The translations under genes and the position numbers were made by a program. A DNA stretch of 64,000 nt from Nematostella vectensis (taxonomy: Eukaryota; Cnidaria; Anthozoa; Actiniaria; Edwardsiidae), in NCBI RefSeq assembly GCF_932526225.1, contig NC_064042.1, forward strand, positions 13,157,040-13,221,039, given 5' to 3'. Below the pieces are notes generated by a model. It searched no databases, was not told where the DNA came from, and worked only from the letters and a program-made list of their open reading frames with translations. Shown here in pieces: positions 1 through 13,200 of the stretch (positions are counted from its first letter, which is position 1; every line of letters begins with the position of its first letter).

Positions 1-143
1 GATGTTTTTTTTTTATAGATTAAACAATGTTTCGCCCGCCATTTTTAACTTTTGGGCCGTCGGAGGGCAGCCTCGGAGGTTTTTTTTTTATTATCTTTAA
101 TCGGATCCATTCTTCTAACTCATAAATGTTTTTCGTACTATAG

Positions 144-3100
144 GTTTCTGGGCGAGCCTGTGAATCTCCGTGAGCAGCACGATGCATTAGAGTTTTTCAA
201 CAACCTCCTAGACAATCTCGACGAGGGGATGAAGGTACTTGGCAATGAACCAATCTTCTCCAAGGTCCTGGGCGGGTCCTTCGCGGACCAGAAGATCTGC
301 AAGGGTTGTCCCCACAGGTACTCCCGCGAGGCACCCTTCATCGCACTGAACGTGGATATCAGGAACCATCAGAGCCTGCACGACTCTATGGAGCAGTTTG
401 TAAAGGGAGATCTGCTGGAAGGGGCCAACGCTTACCACTGCGAAAAGTGTGATAAAAAGGTAAGGATGGGCGGATGAAACATGAAAGCCGAAGCCGAAAT
501 GCATAATCACAAAGCGGAGGTTTAACGAACGAACCTGGTCGTGTCGAAAATGCCCTAGGCAGCTGCCAACGTCTCGTGTCTGACCATGAAACATCGCTTA
601 GATTGAAATTTTTATTTTATTTATTTTTTTTTTTGTGTGAGGGGGACCCGGAAAAGCCCTCGGAGCAACTAACTTAAGTAAATTTGGACCCAGCAATCGA
701 GCTCAGAACCCAGTGGCGATAAGAGGCACGGGCACTACAAAACAATACTCTCAGGCTCCTCCGAAACCAGGCATACACCTATTTCAAAAAATGTTGTCAG
801 TGCAAATGGCGAAAGGCAAATGGTAAATGGCTTTATGGGTACTAGTTATTCTAAAATTAAAGGTGTTAAATAAAGTCCAGCAATGTCAGAGCCAAGCATT
901 GGTAACCTTTAATGTATAATTGTTTGATTTATCAATATTCTTTGAGACGCATGGTTACTTTCGGTCGTAGAACTGCCATTTGCTAATCGCCATTTGCCAT
1001 TTGCACTGACAACCTTTATTGAAATAGGTGTATACTCAAATCATCGCCAATACATTTATTTTCCTTCGAGTCTCTAGTATAAAGAGTCGGTGTTAAAGGT
1101 CTGTTGTGGTCATCATTTCGTATTATTGCCTTTTGTCCTCAGGTTGACACAGTGAAGAGGATGTGCATCAGCAAGCTACCTCGCGTCATGGCTATCCAGC
1201 TCAAAAGATTTGATTACGACTGGGAACGGTAATACACGCCATCGCAAACTATAGCCACGCACTTGTGAAAACAGTGTCAGGGACGTAGCAGGGGGTGGGG
1301 CACCGGGAGCATGTGTCCCCCAATATTTCTAAATTATAAGGAAATGACCAGTAGGGGCGTGGCTGTGGCCCCCGATATTTTTTAGTTTCTGTGTTGTGCT
1401 CCCCTCCCCCCCCCCCCCCCCCCCAATCATACGTAGCTTGCTACGGCTCTGAGTTTTAAAATTGGGCTGAGCCCGCTATCCAGGGATGGGGGTTTTTCGG
1501 CTTTAGATTTGACGTGCTTGTCTAGCCGAAAGCCTTACCCCTTATCATAATAAGACGGGCGCCACATTTCTATTTTTTGGGGGTCAGTCGGGCAGTGCTG
1601 GACTGGTAATGCTGACCGATGTTTCCACCAAGATTTCTATTTCCTTTTTTATGCATTCGTTACAGTACCTGCTCTCTCTTATACAAAGCCATTTGTCTTA
1701 CGTTAAGTCGTTCTTCTTTATTATTTCGTTTTTCAGGGAATGTGCGGTTAAGTTCAATGACTATTTTGAGTTTCCGCGCGAGATCGACATGGAACCGTAT
1801 ACGGAACTCGGACTTGCCAAAGCTGAGGGTAAGGCCTTAGATCGTTCTTTGGAGCTCGGCTCTTGCGATTGAACAACTGTTTCGAACTTACAATCAGGGA
1901 TTAAATCTACCAACAGTTCTTTGCGTTGTGTTTGGATTTTCAGCTATTCTTGGCAAATGTTGTTGAAAAGCAAAATTAAGTTAAATTAATGAATAAAAAC
2001 TAAAAACACCCAAACACCCTTAGTGCAGTACAATTTGGTATAGTCGAAGTCAAAGGTGAGTGACCCAGGCCTTTTGTGGGACACATTCGACGTGATTTCA
2101 TGTCTGACCTGGAAATACAGCGCAGATAACATGAAGATCCGGATAAAAGACCAAAGGCGAAAACTAACTGACTCATCTCACACGGGAACCGGAGGATAGG
2201 AGGTCAATGTTTCAAATGCCTTCAAATCAAGGATTCGTGATCACGTTTTTGTTTTCCAGGAGAAATTCCACCCGAGCTGGTAGCCGAGTCCGAGAAGCAT
2301 GACCCTCCACCCCAGGCCCTCAGCACTCATTATCGGCTGAGAGGGATCCTGGTACACAGTGGTCAAGCGAGTGGTGGTCATTATTACTGTTACATACTAC
2401 AGAGGTACTGTATACTCCTGTGGATAAACTCAATTCCTTATTACAGTTAAACAGCTTCTGTCAGCCGCCATTTTGTCATCCTAGCAAAGCATTAAAGTGT
2501 GAAAGTGTATCCATTTACATCTACTGATTTGGGGGAGCCAATGCGATATTTTCTATGGAATTTTGTAAATAAAGTATTAAACTTTGTTGTAAGATGTTTT
2601 TTTTTCGAAATGTTAGCACATGACGTGCCTTTCAACTTTAAATCAAAACAATAACAAAGGTGTGCTTTAAAACGGCTCTGATTATATGGACACTTTGGGA
2701 ACCTCAAAATCCTTGTTCATTTATCGGGTGTCCTTATTAAGCGGGTTTATATTTCAGATATGTGTATAGGTCTTTGGCAACTGCCCTTAGTAACGAGGTG
2801 TCCTCGTTAGGCGATTGCCCTTTGAGCGTTGTCCTTCTCCCATCTAAAAACAAGTCCAAGAGGCTAATACCAATGAAGCTATTGCTATCAGGCGCTTAGC
2901 ACTCCATATAGATACAAATAGATCCATACAGTATATGGCGGGTGGGAGGTGATGTATGCCTTATCGCCTTGGCAGGTTACTTATCTCAAACAAGCGTCCC
3001 TGACGGTTGTTTTACGCTCCTTTAACAGGATATGGCTGAATGAATGTCGATAAGATACTGGCTTAGAGCATGTGGAATGCTTCCGTCATCCATAAATTTT

Positions 3101-4220
3101 TGGACGGTCTCTTTGGAAAAAAAAATTCCCACTGTTTAAGTCGCATACATTTTTAACTATACTTTCTCAAGAGTAGTCTATTCACTCACTTGAATTAGCC
3201 GATGGAGCGGGAGCTGTAGCGCTCCGCAAAAAATAGGGAGAATGGGGCGAGCAAGAAAGCTCGGCTCCGAAATCTGCTCGCCATCACCTCCTTTTCCATC
3301 TTTCACGCAACTAGCGCCTTTGGAACAGGCCACGTGACGCGGTGTTTTCTCGAGAGTGTAAATTTGCGGCATGGTTCAACCGTTGAAGTGCAGACCTGCA
3401 CCAACTAGCTTCTAAAGTCCTGCTCTCTTAGAAGCGTCCATGACGTTCTATCGTTGTATTCCCCCAGGTCTAGCTCAGACGATTCCCATCGCTGGTACAA
3501 GTTTGATGACGGTGATGTCTCCGAATGCAAGATGGAGGATGACGAGGTTAGGTGTATTCAATATTCGTCTGTAGTACAACTCTAGTCAAATCCCTTAAAT
3601 AATTATTGGACTTGAGGTAGCGGTCTTACCTTTGCCCGCAGTTGTTTAAAAAGGAGAGAAGTCTCCGGGTGTAAAATACGTAGAGGAGAAGATCGCTCAA
3701 CACCCATGCGAGGTTTCGTATCCGAGCACAATCAAGCTTAACTCAGGGGTCAAAAGTTTGCACATGACTATTTCTTAATATAACTTTCTCATCTTCTAGG
3801 AAATGAAGGCTCAATGCTTTGGCGGCGAGTACATGGGGGAAGTGTTTGATCACATGTTGAAACGGTATGTCTAATATTTGGTGTTGCACTAGACGAAAGC
3901 CTTTATTAAACAGATACGGTGGTTGATGAGACTCGCTGAAAATTCCACACTTTCTAGCTCTCACAGGGTTGCGAGTAAACGGTCTTTGAGAGTTGATGAG
4001 AGTGGTCACGTATTTATCCATAGATCAGCATTGTCAATAATATGACTTCAGGATTCATTGGAACCTGGGCTTACATCTTAAATTTCACTTTTTGCGAAAA
4101 CCGGTATGTCTGTTTTTAGGATGTCATACCGCCGACAGAAGCGATGGTGGAACGCATACATCTTGTTCTACGAGCGCGAGGATATCATCGACACTAGCAA
4201 CACCCCGGAGTCTGTCCAAG
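144..4220 (+). CDS. USP9X: USP9X exons 1-7 of the window: zinc fingers and His box of the catalytic domain
   Basis: These exons encode the second part of the peptidase C19 fold. The first exon starts after TATAG at 143 and contains HDALEFF and the first zinc knuckle (KICKGC). Its end holds the second knuckle (YHCEKC), together the CxxC pairs of the USP fingers. The exon at 1143 carries the [14 protein letters not shown]-type strand, here [14 protein letters not shown]. The exon at 2260 contains the catalytic histidine block [11 protein letters not shown], His codon at 2379-2381. The exon at 3468 carries WYKFDDGDV, whose Asp is the expected third catalytic position. The exons at 3800 and 4120 give the USP9X-specific [11 protein letters not shown] and [12 protein letters not shown]. 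All residues expected for an active enzyme in this half are present. Confidence 0.95.
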
Positions 4221-7200
4221 GTACCTGGAGGCAAAATGTAGAAGAATTGGACGGTGCTTGAAGTCATTGTACGGCAGCTTGCTCACTCGCATAGCATTGG
4301 CGCAACATTTCAACAACAATGTGTGAACATGTTGAATGCAACTTTGTATCTCTCCTGTGCATACTCAGGGGGGATGCAGGAGTTTGTAGAGGGGGGGGGG
4401 ACAAAGAAAGGTTTTCAAGAAAAGGGGGGCATTCATTTCTCTTCGTCTATTTCCTTATATTTCGTGTCATTTCTAGTAGCTCGGCCCATCCCTATATCTG
4501 CCCCTTATACTCTTTCATTTCAAGAACTTTGAGGTATCTATTTCAATTACTCTGGAATTTACCACTGGGATCTAAACGTTGATAATAAATTGCGCGGGTG
4601 GCAGGGGGACGCTGTAATGATAGCCCTTCTAGAGCTACTGGTAAATAAAGTGACCCAAAAACTGCGAGTGATAAAATAATCTCTTTCTAATTGTGTTCTT
4701 TCAATCAAGGATATTCCTTGAATATGGGTGTCCCTTGATGTGTCGAATAAGGCACATCAGCTAATTTATTTTGTTGTTTCGCAGCTCTAAAGATGCCCCC
4801 GAGTATCGAGCGCGCAGTGCGTAAACAAAACGTGCACTTCTTGCATAACCGAACCCAGTACAGCCCCGAGTACTTCCAGTTTATGCGTAAGCTGGTTACG
4901 GCCAATGCTGGGCTCGAGAACGCGGTAAGTTTACGAAAAAGTGTAAATATTATATTCTAGCCGAATTCGTTGTTGTGCGACCGCCGAGAATTCAAATCCA
5001 TTTCCCGCCTGGGAATAGCGCGTAGCCAACCATACCACCGTGAATAGTCAATTTCCTTGCTGGGTGCAATCAAATAGTTTATGACGTGACAGTGAAACAT
5101 GGAAGTCATCGATTGGTTTAGACGGTAGCTCGTAGTGACTATGCGCTATCCCTACACGAGCGAGGATTTTGGATTTGCCGAGGTCGCGCAACAACTTTAA
5201 ACTAAATGAAACTAGTCGGGGGTTTTATGTTATAGGAGACTTGTGACTATTTATTAATGATCTAACTGTGACGACTTCTCATAGGCTGGCATGGAAGAGC
5301 TCGCGATGATAAGCATCAAACTTGTGTCACGGTTCCTATTTACCACCGGCTTCCACACAAAGAAAACCGTCAGGTAAGGAGGGCCCAGATTATTGTTATT
5401 TACTTGTTTTGTTAGCGAAGTCTGATTGATTGCGTTACTCACTGCTTCTTAAATTCTCCATTGGCAAGACACTGCTTGTTTGATATTACTGCATGGTACT
5501 CTCTGCTTCTTAAATACCTCTGAACCATTGGCAACACACTGCTTGTTTGATATTACTGCATGGTACTCTCTGCTTCTTAACACTGGTTCTTTGATATCAT
5601 TGCATGTTACTCGCTGTTTCTTTATCTCCCGCTGTTTGGTTTCTCACGATCCGGGTGTTTCGCAGGGGTCCCGCTAACGAATGGTACGATGCAGTGGCCG
5701 CTCTATTGCGCCAGAGCTCCGCTGTCAGGTGGTGGTTCGCCAAGGAAGTGTTGTTCGCTCAACCAGACAGATTCAGCGAATACCTTCTAGAGAGCCCGAC
5801 TGCTGAGGTAACTGTAGGCAGATTAAGTAGACAGCAAACAAACCCAGCCCCACCCCAAACGCATTTCGAACGGCAACATCGAAAGCGACGCAATAGAGAC
5901 ATATATATCGCAGCTTTCCGCACAACAAGACAAACGTTTCGCTCTTATTCCTCGCCGTGAATTCAAAATACCCGAACAGAAACGTTTGGTGAGTTACCCT
6001 GTTGAACTTGCAAGGACAACATATTTGATAGATTAGACAGACGTAGGTCCATTTGTCCGTGTAGGTCCTTCATTTTGTGCGCTATGCCATTGCCGTCGCT
6101 ATCCTCTATTATTGGTCCTAAGTATTGATAATGCTACATGTATCCTATTTCTGTTACGGTGGGCAATTTCTTTTGTGATAGACGGAGCGTTGTAATGAGG
6201 GTTGTCTGGGGTTGGAAGAGGGATGGATGGAAAACAGCGGGAAGAGTTTGTTACTATAGCATCGCTGTTAAATCACATTACGAACCTTCCATTACATAGC
6301 ATGCTCACTCACCGAAAACCGTTCGACCCTAGGTACGTCACGCATTTGCCAAGATTCTGGTGTTTCTTGCGCACCACACACGGCTGGACGGACCATGTGG
6401 CCCGATCCCCGGGCTTCCCGAGTCAGGTAACGCCCAAAGGAAGGTTGAGATGAATTCTATTCAATTGTTTGGGCTTAGATTAATAGACTTGCCACCAAAG
6501 TCGCATTGTTCTGGTTAATGTCCGGTTAATATCCGGTGAATGTCAGAATATAGAGCGCTTCCACAATACTAAACATGGGGTTGAGCTTCTCAATTAAATT
6601 TCATGTGCAAAAGACGACATGCTCGCACGAGCCGCTTAAAGCCGCATTATCACCAGTTTACCTCCGGAGGTTCGACGGAAACCTCAACCGTCAAAAGACA
6701 AAAGAATCTTTTAAAATCCGAGATATTAAACAGGCCATCCGCTCTAAATTATCAATCAGATCCTCAAAGAAACTACCAATAAACACACTGCTTTCAATAT
6801 TTTGAAATATTTTTCGTGTTTTCCGTTAAAAATCATCGGATATTGTTACGTAATCGACCGGAAGTAAACTGGTGACAATGCGGCTTTAATCAAGACCATA
6901 CTTCTTTAAAACACCAGGAGCCCCCAAGGACCTTGTCTGCCAACCAACAAACGTGGGTGATAGTGCGCAATCAACCTTTCGTGACTAATCTAAAATAGGC
7001 CAGCAACAATGTTCAGCCTATTTACACGTGACCAATCTTACACGCCATAAGCCTTGTTCAGCCTATCTACACGTGACCAATCTTACACGCCAGTAGCCTT
7101 GTTCAGCCTATTTACACGTGACCAATCTTACACGCCAGTAGCCTTGTTCAGCCTATTTACACGTGACCAATCTTACACGCCAGAAGCCTTGTTCAGCCTA

Positions 7201-10200
7201 TTTACACGTGACCAATCTTACACGCCAGAAGCCTTGTTCAGCCTATTTACACGTGACCAATCTTACAAGCCAGAAGCCTTGTTCAGCCTATTTACACGTG
7301 ACCAATCTTACACGCCAGAAGCCTTGTTCAGCCTATTTACACGTGACCAATCTTACACGCCAGTAGCCTTGTTCAGCCTATTTACACGTGACCAATCTTA
7401 CACGCCAGAAGCCTTGTTCAGCCTATTTACACGTGACCAATCTTACACGCCAGAAGCCTTGTTCAGCCTATTTACACGTGACCAATCTTACACGCCAGTA
7501 GCCTTGTTCAGCCTATTTACACGTGACCAATCTTACACACCAGTAGCCTTGTTCAGCCTATTTACACGTGACCAATCTTACACACCAGTAGCCTTGTTCA
7601 GCCTATTTACACGTGACCAATCTTACACACCAGTAGCCTTGTTCAGCCTATTTACACGTGACCAATCTTACACACCAGTAGCCTTGTTCAGCCTATTTAC
7701 ACGTGACCAATCTTACACACCAGTAGCCTTGTTCAGCCTATTTACACGTGACCAATCTTACACGCCAGTAGCCTTGTTCAGCCTATTTACACGTGACCAA
7801 TCTTACACGCCAGTAGCCTTGTTCAGCCTATTTACACGTGACCAATCTTACACGCCAGTAGCCTTGTTCAGCCTATTTACACGTGACCAATCTTACACGC
7901 CAGTAGCCTTGTTCAGCCTATTTACACGTGACCAATCTTACACGCCAGTAGCCTTGTTCAGCCTATTTACACGTGACCAATCTTACACGCCATAAGCCTT
8001 GTTCAGCCTATTTACACGTGACCAATCTTACACGCCAGTAGCCTTGTTCAGCCTATTTACACGTGACCTTACACGCCAGTAGCCTTGTTCAGCCTATTTA
8101 CACGTGACCAATCTTACACGCCAGTAGCCTTGTTCAGCCTATTTACACGTGACCAATCTTACACGCCAGTAGCCTTGTTCAGCCTATTTACACGTGACCA
8201 ATCTTACACGCCAGAAGCCTTGTTCAGCCTATTTTCACGTGACCAATCTTACACGCCATAAGCCTTGTTCAGCCTATTTACACGTGACCAATCTTACACG
8301 CAAGTAGCCTTGTTCAGCCTATTTACACGTGACCAATCTTACACGCCATAAGCCTTGTTCAGCCTATTTACACGTGACCAATCTTACACGCCAGAAGCCT
8401 TGTTCAGCCTATTTACACGTGACCAATCTTACACGCCAGTAGCCTTGTTCAGCCTATTTACACGTGACCAATCTTACACGCCAGAAGCCTTGTTCAGCCT
8501 ATTTACACGTGACCAATCTTACACGCCAGAAGCCTTGTTCAGCCTATTTACACGTGACCAATCTTACACGCCAGAAGCCTTGTTCAGCCTATTTACACGT
8601 GACCAATCTTACACGCCAGTAGCCTTGTTCAGCCTATTTACACGTGACCAATCTTACACGCCAGAAGCCTTGTTCAGCCTATTTACACGTGACCAATCTT
8701 ACACGCCAGTAGCCTTGTTCAGCCTATTTACACGTGACCAATCTTACACGCCAGAAGCCTTGTTCAGCCTATTTACACGTGACCAATCTTACACGCCAGA
8801 AGCCTTGTTCAGCCTATTTACACGTGACCAATCTTACACACCAGTACCCTTGTTCAGCCTATTTACACGTGACCAATCTTACACGCCATAAGCCTTGTTC
8901 AGCCTATTTACACGTGACCAATCTTACACACCAGTAGCCTTGTTCAGCCTATTTACACGTGACCAATCTTACACGCCAGTAGCCTTGTTCAGCCTATTTT
9001 CACGTGACCAATCTTACACACCAGTAGCCTTGTTCAGCCTATTTACACGTGACCAATCTTACATGCCATAAGCCTTGTTCAGCCTATTTACACGTGACCT
9101 TACACGCCAGTAGCCTTGTTCAGCCTATTTACACGTGACCAATCTTACAGGCCAGAAGCCTTGTTCAGCCTATTTACACGTGACCAATCTTACACGCCAG
9201 TAGCCTTGTTCAGCCTATTTACACGTGACCAATCTTACAAGCCAGAAGCCTTGTTCAGCCTATTTACACGTGACCAATCTTACACGCCAGAAGCCTTGTT
9301 CAGCCTATTTACACGTGACCAATCTTACACGCCAGTAGCCTTGTTCAGCCTATTTACACGTGACCAATCTTACACGCCAGAAGCCTTGTTCAGCCTATTT
9401 ACACGTGACCAATCTTACACGCCAGAAGCCTTGTTCAGCCTATTTACACGTGACCAATCTTACACGCCAGTAGCCTTGTTCAGCCTATTTACACGTGACC
9501 AATCTTACACGCCAGTAGCCTTGTTCAGCCTATTTACACGTGACCAATCTTACACACCAGTAGCCTTGTTCAGCCTATTTACACGTGACCAATCTTACAC
9601 ACCAGTAGCCTTGTTCAGCCTATTTACACGTGACCAATCTTACACACCAGTAGCCTTGTTCAGCCTATTTACACGTGACCAATCTTACACACCAGTAGCC
9701 TTGTTCAGCCTATTTACACGTGACCAATCTTACACGCCAGTAGCCTTGTTCAGCCTATTTACACGTGACCAATCTTACACGCCAGTAGCCTTGTTCAGCC
9801 TATTTACACGTGACCAATCTTACACGCCAGTAGCCTTGTTCAGCCTATTTACACGTGACCAATCTTACACGCCAGTAGCCTTGTTCAGCCTATTTACACG
9901 TGACCAATCTTACACGCCAGTAGCCTTGTTCAGCCTATTTACACATGACCAATCTTACACGCCATAAGCCTTGTTCAGGCTATTTACACGTGACCAATCT
10001 TACACGCCAGTAGCCTTGTTCAGCCTATTTACACGTGACCTTACACGCCAGTAGCCTTGTTCAGCCTATTTACACGTGACCAATCTTACACGCCAGTAGC
10101 CTTGTTCAGCCTATTTACACGTGACCAATCTTACACGCCAGTAGCCTTGTTCAGCCTATTTACACGTGACCAATCTTACACGCCAGAAGCCTTGTTCAGC

Positions 10201-13200
10201 CTATTTACACGTGACCAATCTTACACGCCATAAGCCTTGTTCAGCCTATTTACACGTGACCAATCTTACACGCAAGTAGCCTTGTTCAGCCTATTTACAC
10301 GTGACCAATCTTACACGCCATAAGCCTTGTTCAGCCTATTTACACGTGACCAATCTTACACGCCAGAAGCCTTGTTCAGCCTATTTACACGTGACCAATC
10401 TTACACGCCAGTAGCCTTGTTCAGCCTATTTACACGTGACCAATCTTACACGCCAGAAGCCTTGTTCAGCCTATTTACACGTGACAAATCTTACACGCCA
10501 GAAGCCTTGTTCAGCCTATTTACACGTGACCAATCTTACACGCCAGAAGCCTTGTTCAGCCTATTTACACGTGACCAATCTTACACGCCAGTAGCCTTGT
10601 TCAGCCTATTTACACGTGACCAATCTTACACGCCAGAAGCCTTGTTCAGCCTATTTACACGTGACCAATCTTACACGCCAGTAGCCTTGTTCAGCCTATT
10701 TACACGTGACCAATCTTACACGCCAGAAGCCTTGTTCAGCCTATTTACACGTGACCAATCTTACACGCCAGAAGCCTTGTTCAGCCTATTTACACGTGAC
10801 CAATCTTACACGCCAGAAGCCTTGTTCAGCCTATTTACACGTGACCAATCTTACACGCCAGTAGCCTTGTTCAGCCTATTTACACGTGACCAATCTTACA
10901 TGCCATAAGCCTTGTTCAGCCTATTTACACGTGACCAATCTTACACGCCAGAAGCCTTGTTCAGCCTATTTACACGTGACCAATCTTACACGCCAGAAGC
11001 CTTGTTCAGCCTATTTACACGTGACCAATCTTACACGCCAGAAGCCTTGTTCAGCCTATTTACACGTGACCAATCTTACACGCCAGTAGCCTTGTTCAGC
11101 CTATTTACACGTGACCAATCTTACACGCCAGAAGCCTTGTTCAGCCTATTTACACGTGACCAATCTTACACGCCAGAAGCCTTGTTCAGCCTATTTACAC
11201 GTGACCAATCTTACACGCCAGAAGCCTTGTTCAGCCTATTTACACGTGACCAATCTTACATGCCATAAGCCTTGTTCAGCCTATTTACACGTGACCAATC
11301 TTACATGCCATAAGCCTTGTTCAGCCTATTTACACGTGACCAATCTTACACGCCAGAAGCCTTGTTCAGCCTATTTACACGTGACCAATCTTACACGCCA
11401 GAAGCCTTGTTCAGCCTATTTACACGTGACCAATCTTACACGCCAGAAGCCTTGTTCGGCCTATTTACACGTGACCAATCTTACATGCCATAAGCCTTGT
11501 TCAGCCTATTTACACGTGACCAATCTTACACGCCAGAAGCCTTGTTCAGCCTATTTACACGTGACCAATCTTACACGCCAGTAGCCTTGTTCAGCCTATT
11601 TGCACGTGACCAATCTTACACGCCAGTAGCCTTGTTCAGCCTATTTACACGTGACCAATCTTACACGCCAGTAGCCTTGTTCAGCCTATTTACACGTGAC
11701 CAATCTTACACGCCAGTAGCCTTGTTCAGCCTATTTACACGTGACCAATCTTACATGCCATAAGCCTTGTTCAGCCTATTTACACGTGACCAATCTTACA
11801 CGCCAGAAGCCTTGTTCAGCCTATTTACACGTGACCAATCTTACACACCAGAAGCCTTGTTCAGCCTATTTACACGTGACCAATCTTACACGCCAGAAGC
11901 CTTGTTCAGCCTATTTACACGTGACCTTACACACCAGTAGCCTTGTTCAGCCTATTTACACGTGACCAATCTTACACGCCAGTAGCCTTGTTCAGCCTAT
12001 TTACACGTGACCAATCTTACACACCAGTAGCCTTGTTCAGCCTATTTACACGTGACCAATCTTACACGCCAGAAGCCTTGTTCAGCCTATTTACACGTGA
12101 CCAATCTTACACGCCAGAAGCCTTGTTCAGCCTATTTACACGTGACCAATCTTACACGCCATAAGCCTTGTTCAGCCTATTTACACGTGACCAATCTTAC
12201 ACACCAGTAGCCTTGTTCAGCCTATTTACACGTGACCAATCTTACACACCAGTAGCCTTGTTCAGCCTATTTACACGTGACCAATCTTACACACCAGTAG
12301 CCTTGTTCAGCCTATTTACACGTGACCAATCTTACACACCAGTAGCCTTGTTCAGCCTATTTACACGTGACCAATCTTACACGCCAGTAGCCTTGTTCAG
12401 CCTATTTACACGTGACCAATCTTACACGCCAGTAGCCTTGTTCAGCCTATTTACACGTGACCAATCTTACACGCCAGTAGCCTTGTTCAGCCTATTTACA
12501 CGTGACCAATCTTACACGCCAGTAGCCTTGTTCAGCCTATTTACACGTGACCAATCTTACACGCCAGTAGCCTTGTTCAGCCTATTTACACGTGACCAAT
12601 CTTACACGCCATAAGCCTTGTTCAGCCTATTTACACGTGACCAATCTTACACGCCAGTAGCCTTGTTCAGCCTATTTACACGTGACCAATCTTACACGCC
12701 AGAAGCCTTGTTCAGCCTATTTACACGTGACCAATCTTACACGCCAGAAGCCTTGTTCAGCCTATTTACACGTGACCAATCTTACACGCCAGAAGCCTTG
12801 TTCAGCCTATTTACACGTGACCAATCTTACACGCCAGTAGCCTTGTTCAGCCTATTTACACGTGACCAATCTTACACGCCAGAAGCCTTGTTCAGCCTAT
12901 TTACACGTGACCAATCTTACACGCCAGTAGCCTTGTTCAGCCTATTTACACGTGACCAATCTTACACGCCAGAAGCCTTGTTCAGCCTATTTACACGTGA
13001 CCAATCTTACACGCCAGAAGCCTTGTTCAGCCTATTTACACGTGACCAATCTTACACACCAGTAGCCTTGTTCAGCCTATTTACACGTGACCAATCTTAC
13101 ACGCCATAAGCCTTGTTCAGCCTATTTACACGTGACCAATCTTACACACCAGTAGCCTTGTTCAGCCTATTTACACGTGACCAATCTTACACGCCAGTAG

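Noticed and set aside
690-745. Second tRNA-like B-box (GGTTCTGAGCTCGATTGC, minus strand)
   Set aside because: Only one box is recognisable and no tRNA fold is evident.
4975-5045. tRNA- or SINE-like segment on the minus strand (GGTTGGCTACGCG and GGATTTGAATTC)
   Set aside because: A weak resemblance to A and B boxes, but no cloverleaf with paired acceptor and anticodon stems could be drawn.
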